A DNA stretch of 64,000 nt from Streptomyces sp. NBC_01481 (lineage in GTDB: Bacteria > Actinomycetota > Actinomycetes > Streptomycetales > Streptomycetaceae). The DNA lies in contig NZ_JAPEPT010000003.1 in NCBI RefSeq assembly GCF_026339995.1, forward strand, positions 620,001 through 684,000, given 5' to 3'. The position numbers were made by a program, and so were the translations under genes. Shown here in pieces: positions 42,302-51,192 of this stretch; position 1 is the stretch's first letter, and the number at the start of each line of letters is the position of its first letter. Under the pieces are notes generated by a model. That model did not search any database. It saw nothing but the letters and a program-made list of their open reading frames with translations, and was not told the origin of the DNA.

Positions 42302-43392
42302 GCCGCTCGGTGCACATCGTCATGCCGGGCGGGGTCGACGATCCGGCCGCGCCCAGTGGCGGCAACGTCTACGACCGCCGCCTGTGCCGGGACCTGCCCG
42401 GCACCGGCTGGCAGGTCCGCGAGCACACCGTCGCGGGCAGCTGGCCGCAGCCCGGAGCGGACGCCCGGGCCGAGCTGGCCCGCATCCTGGCCAGGGCCGC
42501 GGACGGCGCCGTCGTCCTCCTCGACGGACTCGTCGCCTGCGCCGTTCCCGACATCGTCGTCCCCGAGACCGGACGGCTGCGCATCGCGGTACTGGTGCAC
42601 CTGCCGCTGGGCGACGAGACAGGGCTCGCACCATCGCGGGTGACCGAGCTCGACGCTCTGGAGCGCAGGACCCTGCGTTCCGTGCCCGCGGTCGTGGCGA
42701 CCAGCGAATGGGCGGCCCGCAGGCTTGTGGCCCACCACGGGCTCGACCCCGGCCGGGTCCATGTCGCGGCCCCCGGCGCCGACATCGGGCCCCAGGCCTC
42801 CGGCACCGACGGCGCCTCGCGGCTGGTCTGCGTCGCCTCGGTGACCCCGCGCAAGGGGCAGCTCCGGCTGGTGGAGGCTCTGGCCGACGTCGCGGACCTG
42901 CCCTGGACGCTCGTGTGCGCCGGAGGCCTCGGCCAGGACCCCGCATACGTCGCCCAACTGCGCGCCCTGATCGAAAAGTCCGGCCTCGACGGCCGGGTGC
43001 ACCTCGTCGGGCCGCAGAGCGGCGCGGAGCTGGACGCGACCTACGCCGATGCCGACCTCCTGGTGCTCACCTCGTACGCGGAGACGTACGGCATGGCGGT
43101 GACCGAGGCGCTCGCCCGCGGCATTCCCGTACTGGCAACGACCGTCGGCGGGCTCCCGGAGGCCGTCGGGCACGCGCCCGACGGCACTGTGCCGGGCCTG
43201 CTCGTACGGTCGGAAGACGCCGGGGCGCTCGCGACGGCGCTGCGCCGCTGGTTCGGCGACCCCGCCCTGCGCCGTCGGCTGAGGGCGGCCGCGGGTGCCC
43301 GGCGCGCCGCGCTGGACGGGTGGGAGACCACGGCCCGCAATCTGGCGGGCGCTCTGGAACACGTCCGACTCGATCCCCGGAGGGCCGCGTGA
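42298..43392 (+). CDS. GT4-type glycosyltransferase
   Basis: A 364-residue GT-B enzyme. The N-terminus [29 protein letters not shown] is the typical acceptor-domain start with SGGN. The C-terminal domain has [65 protein letters not shown], i.e. the EX7E donor-binding motif of GT4 enzymes. It is coupled to neighbours on both sides (ATGA upstream, GTGA downstream). It probably glycosylates the product of the pyrimidine/pterin pathway. Confidence 0.92.
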   Translation: MSRSVHIVMPGGVDDPAAPSGGNVYDRRLCRDLPGTGWQVREHTVAGSWPQPGADARAELARILARAADGAVVLLDGLVACAVPDIVVPETGRLRIAVLVHLPLGDETGLAPSRVTELDALERRTLRSVPAVVATSEWAARRLVAHHGLDPGRVHVAAPGADIGPQASGTDGASRLVCVASVTPRKGQLRLVEALADVADLPWTLVCAGGLGQDPAYVAQLRALIEKSGLDGRVHLVGPQSGAELDATYADADLLVLTSYAETYGMAVTEALARGIPVLATTVGGLPEAVGHAPDGTVPGLLVRSEDAGALATALRRWFGDPALRRRLRAAAGARRAALDGWETTARNLAGALEHVRLDPRRAA

Positions 43393-44228
43393 ATACGACC
43401 GACGCACCCCGTTACGCCCCCGAGTGGCTCGAGCTGCGGGAGGGCGCCGACGCCGCCGCCCGCGCGACCGAACTCCTCGATCCGCTGCGAGACCGGCTGG
43501 CGGACCACAAGGCCGGCGGTCTGGTGATCCGCGATCTCGGCTGCGGCACCGGCTCCATGGGGCGCTGGCTCGCACCCAGGCTCCCCGGCCCCCAGCACTG
43601 GATCCTGCACGACCACGACCCCGAACTCCTCCGCCTGGCGGCCGCTCACACTCCCCGTACGGCAGCCGACGGCAGCGGCGTCACGGTCACCACGGAACGC
43701 GGCGACATCGCCCACCTGACGGCTGACCTCCTGGCCAGTGCCTCGCTGGTGACGGCCTCCGCGCTGCTGGACGTACTCACCCGGGACGAGGTGACGGCGC
43801 TCGCCCGGGCCTGCGCAGGGGCCCGTTGCCCGGCGCTGCTGGCGCTGTCCGTGGTGGGGCGCGTCGAGCTGACACCGGCCGAGCCGCTGGACGACCAGAT
43901 CGCCGAAGCCTTCAACGAACACCAGCAACGCGAGGGTCGACTGGGGCCCGACGCCGTCACGTTCGCCGCCGAAGCCTTCGTACGGCAGGGCGCGACGGTA
44001 CGGATGCACGCCAGCCCCTGGCAGCTCGGCGCCGACGACGCGCTGCTGACGGCACAGTGGCTGCGCGGCTGGGTCGGCGCCGCCTGCGAGCAGCGCCCCT
44101 CCCTGGCACCCCGCGCCCAGGCGTATCTGCGCCGCCGCCTGGCGGCTTGCGCGGCGGGCGAGTTGACAGTGGTGGTGCAGCACAGCGATCTGCTGGCACT
44201 GCCCAGCGCGACGGGCGGAAATTCATGA
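43389..44228 (+). CDS. Class I SAM-dependent methyltransferase
   Basis: A 279-residue methyltransferase. Motif I is IRDLGCGTGSMGRWLAPRL, followed by HDHDPELLRLAA (motif II acidic residue) and ASLVTASALLDVLTRDEVTALA. GTG start overlapping the glycosyltransferase stop (GTGA). The acceptor is unknown; by position it modifies the same metabolite as the neighbouring glycosyltransferase. Confidence 0.88.
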   Translation: MNTTDAPRYAPEWLELREGADAAARATELLDPLRDRLADHKAGGLVIRDLGCGTGSMGRWLAPRLPGPQHWILHDHDPELLRLAAAHTPRTAADGSGVTVTTERGDIAHLTADLLASASLVTASALLDVLTRDEVTALARACAGARCPALLALSVVGRVELTPAEPLDDQIAEAFNEHQQREGRLGPDAVTFAAEAFVRQGATVRMHASPWQLGADDALLTAQWLRGWVGAACEQRPSLAPRAQAYLRRRLAACAAGELTVVVQHSDLLALPSATGGNS

Positions 44229-45517
44229 GCGGGCGGACGAGGGCCCGCATCGGCACGCTCGCCGGAGCGGGCATCCTGGCCGTGCTGGTGTGGCGTCTTG
44301 GCACCGGCGCCTTCCTGGACGGACTCCGCAGGATTGACGGACCGACACTTCTGGCCGCCCTCGGGCTGGGCCTGCTCACCACCGTGTTCAGCGCCTGGCG
44401 CTGGCGCCTGGTGGCCCGCGGCATGGACATCCGGTTGCCGCTGGGCAGCGCCGTCGCCGACTACTACCGGGCCCTGTTCCTGAACGCGGCGCTGCCCGGT
44501 GGCGTACTCGGCGATGTGCACCGCGCGGTACGGCACGGGCAGAACACCGGTGACATCGGCCGGGGCGTCCGCGCGGTCGTCCTCGAACGGACCGCGGGTC
44601 AGGTCGTCCTCATCGCCGTCGGCGGGGTGGTGCTGCTCGTCCAGCCGTCCCCGGCGCTGACAGCGGCCCGCAACCTCGCCACCGTGCCGGTTTTCGCCGC
44701 GGCCGTCGCCGTCGTCGGCGCGCTGATGATCACGGTCGCCGTCCGGCGGCGCGGGAAGCCCGGCACCTCGCGATGGCACCGGGCGACCCGCACCGCGCTG
44801 GCCGAAGCACGCCTCGGACTGCTTGCCCGCGCCAGCTGGCCGGGAGTGGTGATCTCGTCCGTCGCGGTGCTGGCGGGGCATCTGGGCATGTTCCTGCTCG
44901 CCGCCCGGGCAGCGGGGTCAACGGCTCCGTTCGCCCAGTTGGCTCCCCTGATGGTGCTCGCTCTGCTCGCCATGGCGCTGCCGCTGAACGTCGGTGGCTG
45001 GGGGCCGAGGGAAGGCGTCACCGCCTGGGCCTTCGGCGCCGCCGGACTGGGCGCCGCCCAGGGCCTGACCGTCGCCGTGGTCTACGGAGTCCTCACCTTC
45101 GCCGCAAGCCTGCCCGGTATCGGCGTGCTCCTCGGCCCCTGGCTCGCCCGTCTACGTCGCCCGCAGGTCGAACTCGAAGAGCGTGTCCTCGCCGAGGAAG
45201 GCGCGTCGGACCGGTGGGCGAAGCGCGTCGCGCATCACCGGCTGTCCGGCGAAGCGCAGCCCGGGGATGCCGTCACCGATCAGGACCGGCGCCACGGTGA
45301 CGTACAGCCGGTGCAGCGCCTGCTCGTGAAGGAAGCGCGACACGGTGACGCCGCCGCCCTCGACCAGCACCCGGCCGAGGCCGCGTCGCGCGAGCGAGTC
45401 CAGCAGGCGCCCCGGGGCGAACGCGTCCTGGTCCGGCAGGGTCAGAACCTCGACACCGTCGGGGACGGCCTTGTCGCGGCCACTGCCGGCGCCCACCACC
45501 CACAGAGTGGGGGCTGA
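44225..45517 (+). CDS. Lysylphosphatidylglycerol-synthase-type flippase-like membrane protein, with antisense C-terminal extension
   Basis: A UPF0104/LPG_synthase_TM protein with about eight membrane segments in the first 315 residues. ALPGGVLGDVHRAVRHGQ and RAVVLERTAGQVVLI are family motifs. The family usually ends soon after the last helix (here LLGPWLARLRR, about 45155). In this sequence the frame continues for a further 115 residues, exactly antisense to the convergent RibD-like gene, with no hydrophobic or recognisable content. Either the stop has been lost or the overlap is a conserved arrangement. ATG 44225 overlaps the methyltransferase stop. Confidence 0.82.
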   Translation: MSGRTRARIGTLAGAGILAVLVWRLGTGAFLDGLRRIDGPTLLAALGLGLLTTVFSAWRWRLVARGMDIRLPLGSAVADYYRALFLNAALPGGVLGDVHRAVRHGQNTGDIGRGVRAVVLERTAGQVVLIAVGGVVLLVQPSPALTAARNLATVPVFAAAVAVVGALMITVAVRRRGKPGTSRWHRATRTALAEARLGLLARASWPGVVISSVAVLAGHLGMFLLAARAAGSTAPFAQLAPLMVLALLAMALPLNVGGWGPREGVTAWAFGAAGLGAAQGLTVAVVYGVLTFAASLPGIGVLLGPWLARLRRPQVELEERVLAEEGASDRWAKRVAHHRLSGEAQPGDAVTDQDRRHGDVQPVQRLLVKEARHGDAAALDQHPAEAASRERVQQAPRGERVLVRQGQNLDTVGDGLVAATAGAHHPQSGG

Positions 45518-45976
45518 CCCATCGGTGAACACCCGGCGCCCCAGCGGCACCCGGCCGCGCGGATCGAGAATGACGCGCACCGGGTTGGCCCCGGCGCAGG
45601 CACGCACGGTCAGCTGAGGATCGTCCGCAACGGCCGTGCCCGCCCCGACGACCACCGCGTCGGCCAGGGCACGCAGATGGTGCAGATGGCTGCGGTCCTC
45701 CTCGCCGGTGACATAGTCGGCGTCGCCGGTACGGGTCGCGATGAAACCGTCCAGGCTCTGCCCGAGCTGCGCGAATGCCACGCGCGGACCGGCCAGGCAC
45801 AGCGGCAGATAGCGCTCCGCGAGCCACTCGGCCTCGGGCGAGGCGTCCTGCGTCCAGCGCCCGCCGCTCTTCGGGTCCAGGACCAGTCCCGCGGCCTCCG
45901 CGTCCGCCCCGGACCGTACGGCTCGCAGCCGCTTCCAGGCCTCCGCCGCGTCCAGCACACCACCGGGGCCGCTCAT
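45152..45976 (-). CDS. RibD C-terminal-type pyrimidine/dihydrofolate reductase
   Basis: A 274-residue NADPH-dependent reductase. A 65-residue N-terminal part precedes VAFAQLGQSLDGFIATRTGDADYVTGEEDRSHLHHLRALADAVVVGAGTA, the standard RibD_C start. VRVILDPRGRVP and VLVEGGGVTVSRFL near the end complete the domain. Relatives reduce the ribosyl side chain of aminopyrimidinone phosphates in riboflavin synthesis. It overlaps the creatininase-like gene by ATGA, so the two act in sequence, and it overlaps the flippase gene antisense over 366 bases. Confidence 0.88.
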   Translation of the reverse strand: MSGPGGVLDAAEAWKRLRAVRSGADAEAAGLVLDPKSGGRWTQDASPEAEWLAERYLPLCLAGPRVAFAQLGQSLDGFIATRTGDADYVTGEEDRSHLHHLRALADAVVVGAGTAVADDPQLTVRACAGANPVRVILDPRGRVPLGRRVFTDGSAPTLWVVGAGSGRDKAVPDGVEVLTLPDQDAFAPGRLLDSLARRGLGRVLVEGGGVTVSRFLHEQALHRLYVTVAPVLIGDGIPGLRFAGQPVMRDALRPPVRRAFLGEDTLFEFDLRAT

Positions 45977-46722
45977 CGCGTCCCCCGCCCGGAGAGCAGC
46001 GAGACGTACTCACCGAAGGATTCGACAAGCGAGGCCAGCAGTTCCTTTCCCTTGTCGGCGGATGCCATGGACGGACGGCCGATGACTCCGGAGTCCGTGT
46101 ATGCCTCCATACCGAGAGTGAGGAGATGCTTACGCTCGTCGGCAAGGAAATCGGATGTCTCAAAGCCGGGGCGGACGAGTTCGGGATGCGCGTGCAACAG
46201 GATGGAAGTCTCCACTTCGCCCGCGTGCATATCGCTGTGCGACGGGGTCTGCACACCGGCTCTTGCCCGGGCGGCGTCCCAGTCCGCCGTGCCCGGGAAA
46301 AGCGCCATGCGGATACCGTTGCTCTCGGATTCCTGAACCACATTGCGCAGTACGTAATTTCCGCCGTGGCCGTTGAGCAGAATGAGGGCGCCGATACCGG
46401 ACCGGCTCAGCGAGTCGGCGATGTCCCGTACCACCGCGTTGAGGGTCGCGGCGGAAATACTGACGGTGCCCGGCCAGGCGGCATGCTCGTGGGAGCAGGA
46501 GACGGTCAGCGGAGGAAGGTGGAGTACCGGATGAGCTGCGGCGACCTCACGCGCGATGGTGCAGGCGACGACCGTGTCGGTCACCAAGGGAAGGTACGCA
46601 CCGTGCTGCTCGAAGCTGCCGATGGGAAGGATGGCGATGTCGGCCCCCTCGGCCCTCACATCCTCCGTGGAGTGCGACGGCAACAGTCCCGCTGCCTGCC
46701 GTGGCGTTCCCGAACTGCTCAT
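45973..46722 (-). CDS. Creatininase-family amidohydrolase (likely formyl-pyrimidine deformylase)
   Basis: A 249-residue metal-dependent amidohydrolase. Metal ligands are in LPIGSFEQHGAYLPLVTDT (Glu, His, Asp), LNGHGGN (His) and MHAGEVETS (Glu), all intact. In archaea a creatininase-family enzyme (ArfB) removes the formyl group from the GTP-derived formylamino-pyrimidine. Here the gene is divergent from a GTP cyclohydrolase II predicted to make that very compound and is coupled to a RibD-like reductase. Deformylation is therefore the most likely reaction; this is inference from context. Confidence 0.87.
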   Translation of the reverse strand: MSSSGTPRQAAGLLPSHSTEDVRAEGADIAILPIGSFEQHGAYLPLVTDTVVACTIAREVAAAHPVLHLPPLTVSCSHEHAAWPGTVSISAATLNAVVRDIADSLSRSGIGALILLNGHGGNYVLRNVVQESESNGIRMALFPGTADWDAARARAGVQTPSHSDMHAGEVETSILLHAHPELVRPGFETSDFLADERKHLLTLGMEAYTDSGVIGRPSMASADKGKELLASLVESFGEYVSLLSGRGTR

Positions 46723-46847
46723 GTCTTTCCGGCCTTTCGTCGTTCGCTCTGCGCGCCGATGGTCGAACGTGATGAATCGGGCGCCCAGTTGTGCCCTTCG
46801 TCATTTTCCCTCACACCACCCGCAGTCTGCCAGATAGGATCGGGCGC

Positions 46848-47498
46848 ATGACAGAAAGTGATGGCGCGTTCCGCGGAAGTGTTCGTCCATCAGGTGTCGA
46901 ACGAGTGGTGGATGTCCAACTGTCCACCGTGCACGGCGATTTCGTCGCGATCGGCTACCTGGACCGCAATAGCGGCGAGGAACAAATGGTGCTGGTATTC
47001 GGCGATGTCGAGCGAGAAGGAGCGCTTACCCGCGTGCATTCGGAGTGTCTGACCGGAGATGTCTTCGGTTCCAAACACTGCGAGTGCGGCGATCAACTGT
47101 CCGCCGCGCTGGGCGCCATCGTGCAGGAAGGGCACGGCATTCTCGTGTACCTCCAGGGCCATGAGGGGCGCGGAATCGGCCTGCTGGCCAAACTCCGGGC
47201 GATGAAGCTCCAGGCGGAGGGCCTCGACACGGTCGAGGCGAACATCGCCCTCGGGCTCCCCGTCGACGCCCGCGACTACCAGGTGGCGGCGGACATCCTG
47301 CACGATCTCGGCGTCCAGTCGGTGCGGCTGCTGTCGAACAACCCGCTCAAGCGCGAGGCGCTGCTGCGGCACGGCATCAAGATCGCCGATCTGGTACCCC
47401 TGCTGATACCGCCGCGCGCGGAGAACAGGTCCTATCTCTGGACCAAGCGGGACCGCCTCGATCATTATCTGCCGCACCTGGACGGCGTGGCCGACTAG
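46848..47498 (+). CDS. GTP cyclohydrolase II homologue, formyl-product (Tyr-to-Met) variant
   Basis: A 216-residue RibA-type enzyme. Zinc cysteines are in HSECLTGDVFGSKHCECG, the catalytic region in GHEGRGIGLLAKLRAMKLQ, and VRLLSNNPLKREALLRHGI and the SYLWTKRDRLDHYL end follow. In E. coli RibA the residue after IRA is Tyr105; here it is Met119. In S. coelicolor a paralogue (remembered as SCO6655) with the same Tyr-to-Met change releases 2-amino-5-formylamino-6-ribosylaminopyrimidinone phosphate rather than the deformylated compound. ATG 46848 has a weak ribosome site. Divergent from the creatininase-family gene by 125 bases. Confidence 0.92.
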   Translation: MTESDGAFRGSVRPSGVERVVDVQLSTVHGDFVAIGYLDRNSGEEQMVLVFGDVEREGALTRVHSECLTGDVFGSKHCECGDQLSAALGAIVQEGHGILVYLQGHEGRGIGLLAKLRAMKLQAEGLDTVEANIALGLPVDARDYQVAADILHDLGVQSVRLLSNNPLKREALLRHGIKIADLVPLLIPPRAENRSYLWTKRDRLDHYLPHLDGVAD

Positions 47499-47539
47499 TC
47501 TCGAGGCCGTGTGGTCAGCCGCCGACCGTGGTTGGCAAG

Positions 47540-47860
47540 GTGGCGTGAAAATGCCGATTGCACCACGACCGGCGGCGGCCTGGCCGCGCAGGAGATCGCT
47601 GTATCGCGCGCCATGCGGTACGGGTCTTCCGGGCGCCCGAGCCCGAACAGGCTGAACGCGAGGCTGTGACGGCAGCGCAAGGTGTCCGGGTGGTCGGGGC
47701 CCATGGCGCGCTCCCGCGCGTCGAGCGCACTGTGGTGCACATCTGATGTGCCTCGAAGTGGCGGCCCAACTGGCCCAGCGCGTAGGCCATTTCCCGGAGG
47801 GCTGCGAGGTGTGCCGGGGTGATCGGCACCTGCTGATGCTCGCGCGAGGCGTCGGCAGGC
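47540..47860 (-). pseudogene. Tetratricopeptide-repeat protein remnant
   Basis: Minus-strand frames read AHLAALREMAYALGQLGRHFEAHQMCTTV and, after a shift near 47745, LDARERAMGPDHPDTLRCRHSLAFSLFGLGRPED. These are the TPR units of large Streptomyces NB-ARC/TPR proteins. The frame is broken and no start or ATPase part exists. The surrounding 47499-48034 interval contains no other gene I can support. Confidence 0.6.
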
Positions 47861-48034
47861 CGCCCGGTGTGGGGGACAAGACCCCGCCTTCTCCCGGCGC
47901 CGGAGCGTGCTCTGGAAGGCTCCGGCTCGTTTCGTCCACCTCACACTGCGTGCCCACGGGACTGCGAGATGTGTGATTTGCGTCCTTGACATACGCGCAA
48001 TTCCACCGTCGCCGGGCACCCATACCTTCTGGCC

Positions 48035-49267
48035 ATGGAAAACAACCTCGGGCGTAGAGGCTTCCTCCGCCTCTCTGGAACAGCCGCCCTTACCGCCTCG
48101 CTCGGCAGCGCGCTCACCGCGTGTGGATCGGCCGACAAGAAGTCCTCATCAGCCAAGCCCGGCCGTACCGTGCGACTTGGATTCATCGCGTTGACCGACT
48201 GTGCGCCCCTGGTGATGGCGGAGGAACTCGGGTACTTCGCCGAGCGTGACCTCAATGTTGAATTGATCAAGCAGGCATCTTGGCCCGCCACCCGGGACAA
48301 CCTGCTCAATGGGCAGATCGATGCCGCACATGCCCTCTTCAGCCTCCCTCTGTCCGTTGCAACGAAGATCGCGGGCAAGGGTTCCACCGACCTCAAGATC
48401 GCCATGGTGCTGAACAACAACGGCCAGGCCATCACCCTCAAGAAGGACTTCGCCGACGCCGGCTACGCGGACCTGAAGGCCGCCAAGGCACTCCTTGAGA
48501 AGAAGTCCCCGACCCTGGCCATGACCTTCCCCGGTGGTACGCACGACACCTGGCTGCGCTACTGGCTCAAGGCGACCAAGGCCGATTCCTCGAAGGTCAA
48601 GATCGTTCCGATCCCGCCGCCGCAGATGGTCGCCAACATGAAGGTCGGCAACATGGACGGCTACTGCGTCGGCGAGCCCTGGAACGCCGTCGCCGTCAAG
48701 CAGGACATAGGCTTCACCCACATCACGACCCAGGACATCTGGCAGCACCACCCGGAGAAGGCCCTGGTCGCGGGCGCCAAGTTCGCCGCGGAGAAGAAGG
48801 ACGTCCTGGCCGATGTGATGGGGGCCGTCCTCAAGGCGTGCAAGTGGCTCGACGACTTGGACAACCGGGCCAAGGCGGCGACGACGATCGGCGCCCCTCA
48901 GTACGTGAAGGCACCGGCCAAGGAGATCGAGGGCCGACTGCTCGGCAGCTACGAGCTGGGGGCGGACCTGGGCGAGAAGAAGTTCAGCGGCGACCAGATG
49001 ATGTTCTTCCGCGACGGACAGACCTGCGCGCCCCGGCGCGGGCACGCGATCTGGTTCATGAGCCAGTACCAGCGCTTCGGGCTCCTCAAGGAGGCGCCTC
49101 CGTACACCAAGATCGCTGACGAGATCATCCTGCGCGACCTCTACGAGGAGGTCGCCGCCAAGGAGGGCATCGATGTCCCGGCAGACGATATGAGCCCGTT
49201 CCACGTGAAGCTCGACGGCACGATGTTCGACCCCAAGAAGCCGCAGGAGGAGGCGAAGCGGCCATGA
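48035..49267 (+). CDS. Nitrate/sulfonate-type ABC importer substrate-binding lipoprotein
   Basis: A 410-residue binding protein of the NrtA/CmpA/SsuA group. The N-terminus has twin arginines (GRRGFLRLSG) and a lipobox LTAC with Cys30. VRLGFIALTDCAPLVMAEELGYFAERDLNVELIKQASWPATRDNLLNGQIDAAHAL is the characteristic ligand-domain start, and the protein is long as in nitrate binders. ATG 48035 lacks a clear ribosome site. It overlaps the permease gene in ATGA. The ligand could be nitrate, nitrite, cyanate or a sulfonate; no reductase is linked. Confidence 0.88.
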   Translation: MENNLGRRGFLRLSGTAALTASLGSALTACGSADKKSSSAKPGRTVRLGFIALTDCAPLVMAEELGYFAERDLNVELIKQASWPATRDNLLNGQIDAAHALFSLPLSVATKIAGKGSTDLKIAMVLNNNGQAITLKKDFADAGYADLKAAKALLEKKSPTLAMTFPGGTHDTWLRYWLKATKADSSKVKIVPIPPPQMVANMKVGNMDGYCVGEPWNAVAVKQDIGFTHITTQDIWQHHPEKALVAGAKFAAEKKDVLADVMGAVLKACKWLDDLDNRAKAATTIGAPQYVKAPAKEIEGRLLGSYELGADLGEKKFSGDQMMFFRDGQTCAPRRGHAIWFMSQYQRFGLLKEAPPYTKIADEIILRDLYEEVAAKEGIDVPADDMSPFHVKLDGTMFDPKKPQEEAKRP

Positions 49268-50160
49268 CGAGCTCGCTGACGCATACGGACCGGGCAGAAC
49301 CGGCTGAGACGGATGCCCAGCCCGAGCCGCCCGGCCCCCCCGCCGCCTCCCGGTCGCCCATCAGCGGCGGTTGGGGGAGTCGGCTTGCCGAGCTGGGCCG
49401 CGGCATCGGATGGGCCGTGCTCGGTACTGCAATCGTGGTGCTGCTGTGGCAGCTGGCCGCATCCCGGTCCACCGACGTCCCGGCCCCGCTCGACGGGGCA
49501 CGGACGCTGGTCGACCTCCTGGGGGATCCGTTCTACGACAACGGCCCGAACGACAAGGGGGTAGGTCTTCAGCTGGCCACCTCGCTGCAGCGGGTGTTCA
49601 CCGGCTTCGCTCTGGCCGCCGTGGTCGGGGTACTGGCAGGGCTGCTCCTCGGCGCGAGCCGCCGGGCCTGGCTGGCATTCAACCCGGTGGTGCAGGTGCT
49701 GCGTCCCGTGTCGCCGCTGGCCTGGTTTCCGATCTGGCTGGCCGTGTTCAAGGACGCTTCCCAGGCCTCGATATTCGTGATCTTCATTACCGCGCTGTGG
49801 CCCACGCTCATCAACACCGCGGCCGGTGCGGCGGACATCCCTCACGATCACCGCAATGTCGCGCGGGTCTTCCGCTTCGGTCGCATCGCCTACCTGAGGC
49901 ATGTGCTTGTGCCGAACGCCCTGCCGTCGATCATCACCGGTCTGCGGCTGTCGATGGGCATCGCCTGGATGGTCATCGTGGCGGTCGAGATGCTCTCCGG
50001 CAATTCCGGGATCGGGTTCTTCGTGTGGGACTCGTACAACGCCGGCAACCTCAGCTCGGTCGTCGCCGCGATCGTCCTCATCGGTCTTGTCGGTCTGATC
50101 CTTGACGCGATCCTCGTACGGCTCTCGCGCAAGGTGGCCATCGAGGAGGTTAAGTCGTGA
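49264..50160 (+). CDS. Nitrate/sulfonate-type ABC importer permease
   Basis: A 298-residue BPD_transp_1 permease. After a 50-residue Pro-rich cytoplasmic tail it has about six membrane segments and the EAA loop NTAAGAADIPHDHRNVARVFRFGRIAYLRHVLVPNALPSIITGLR, which contacts the ATPase. It is coupled to both neighbours (ATGA and GTGA overlaps). Confidence 0.92.
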   Translation: MTSSLTHTDRAEPAETDAQPEPPGPPAASRSPISGGWGSRLAELGRGIGWAVLGTAIVVLLWQLAASRSTDVPAPLDGARTLVDLLGDPFYDNGPNDKGVGLQLATSLQRVFTGFALAAVVGVLAGLLLGASRRAWLAFNPVVQVLRPVSPLAWFPIWLAVFKDASQASIFVIFITALWPTLINTAAGAADIPHDHRNVARVFRFGRIAYLRHVLVPNALPSIITGLRLSMGIAWMVIVAVEMLSGNSGIGFFVWDSYNAGNLSSVVAAIVLIGLVGLILDAILVRLSRKVAIEEVKS

Positions 50161-50945
50161 CCGTCGAGATCCGCGGGGTGCACAAGTCGTTCCGCCGAAG
50201 GGGATCAGCCGCTCAGCACGTTCTACGAGGGATCGATCTGACAGTCGAGGAAGGGGAATTCGTCTCCTTCATCGGCCACTCGGGCTGCGGCAAGTCGACG
50301 CTGCTCAATCTGGTCGGCGGACTTGACCGCCCAAATGCGGGTGAGATCGTCGTGGACGGTCAGGCCGTAACGGGGCCGGGTCCGGAACGGGCGATGGTCT
50401 TCCAGAACTACTCACTGCTGCCCAGACTGAGCCTTCTCGCGAATGTGCGCGAAGCCGTCCGCGCGGCACGGCCGGACTGGTCCCGGACAAAGGCCGACGA
50501 CATGGTCGAGCGGTATCTGACCGCCGTCGGGCTGTGGGAGCACCGCGACAAGCGCCCGGGCCAGGTGTCGGGCGGCATGGCTCAGCGCGCCGCGGTCGCC
50601 AGGGCCTTCGCCGTGGGACCCCGTACTCTGCTGCTGGACGAGCCGTTCGGTGCGCTGGACGCGCTCACCCGCTCGCGATTGCAGCAACAACTCGTCGAGC
50701 TGTGGGGTAGCGAGTCGGAGACCGAGAAGGTGCTCATGGTCACGCACGGGCTCGATGAGGCCATTCTGCTCGCCGACCGGATCGTGGTCATGTCCAATCC
50801 GCCGCAGCCGTCGGTGCGCACGATCATCCCGGTGCCGATCCCGCGTCCTCGGGACCGCGCGACGATCACCAGCCACCCGGCATACGCCCGTACCCAGGAG
50901 CAGTTGGCCGACCTGCTGCTCGCCGACAACACGGCGGCCGCATAG
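50157..50945 (+). CDS. Nitrate/sulfonate-type ABC importer ATPase
   Basis: A 262-residue ABC ATPase. Walker A is GHSGCGKST, the Q-loop is VFQNYSLLPRLSLLANV, the signature is VSGGMAQRAAVARAF and Walker B is LLLDEPFGALD, with THGLDEA as the H-loop. It is of the NrtD/SsuB/TauB type with a C-terminal PIPRPRDR tail. GTG start in GTGA overlap with the permease. It ends the three-gene operon, just before a set of long inverted repeats. Confidence 0.93.
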   Translation: MTVEIRGVHKSFRRRGSAAQHVLRGIDLTVEEGEFVSFIGHSGCGKSTLLNLVGGLDRPNAGEIVVDGQAVTGPGPERAMVFQNYSLLPRLSLLANVREAVRAARPDWSRTKADDMVERYLTAVGLWEHRDKRPGQVSGGMAQRAAVARAFAVGPRTLLLDEPFGALDALTRSRLQQQLVELWGSESETEKVLMVTHGLDEAILLADRIVVMSNPPQPSVRTIIPVPIPRPRDRATITSHPAYARTQEQLADLLLADNTAAA

Positions 50946-50989
50946 CCCCGGCCGGTCCCCCGGGCCGGTGCACGTCTGGCGAGCCATCT

Positions 50990-51015
50990 AGGGCCTGTTG
51001 TTTGGATCAGGCCCT
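50990..51015. repeat. Dispersed hairpin repeat, copy 1
   Basis: AGGGCCTG (50990-50997) and CAGGCCCT (51008-51015) flank TTGTTTGGAT. A near-identical element lies at 62334-62363. Confidence 0.75.
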
Positions 51016-51020
51016 GGGGA

Positions 51021-51184
51021 GTGTCTTCAAAGTAGCGTCGTCCGCCCGAAGGGCGGGCCTGGCGGCGTCTGGTGCGTGCGATCGCAAGGCGGAGGATGGA
51101 GCCCACGCGGAGCGTCGGCGACTGACGACAACGCAGCGAGCGTGCGTGCCAGACGCCGCCAGGCAGACGGGACTTTGAAGACAC
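51021..51184. repeat. 164-bp MITE-like imperfect inverted-repeat element
   Basis: The ends GTGTCTTCAAAGT (51021-51033) and ACTTTGAAGACAC (51172-51184) are perfect 13-bp inverted repeats. Inside, GCCTGGCGGCGTCTGG (51057-51072) pairs with CCAGACGCCGCCAGGC near 51149-51164. No coding capacity. The structure is that of a small non-autonomous element or a very long termination structure. Confidence 0.65.
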
Positions 51185-51192
51185 GACCTAGG

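Noticed and set aside
47986-48015. TTGACA as -35 of the nitrate-type importer
   Set aside because: No acceptable -10 box at 16-19 bases spacing; the nearest TA-rich stretch is 29 bases away.
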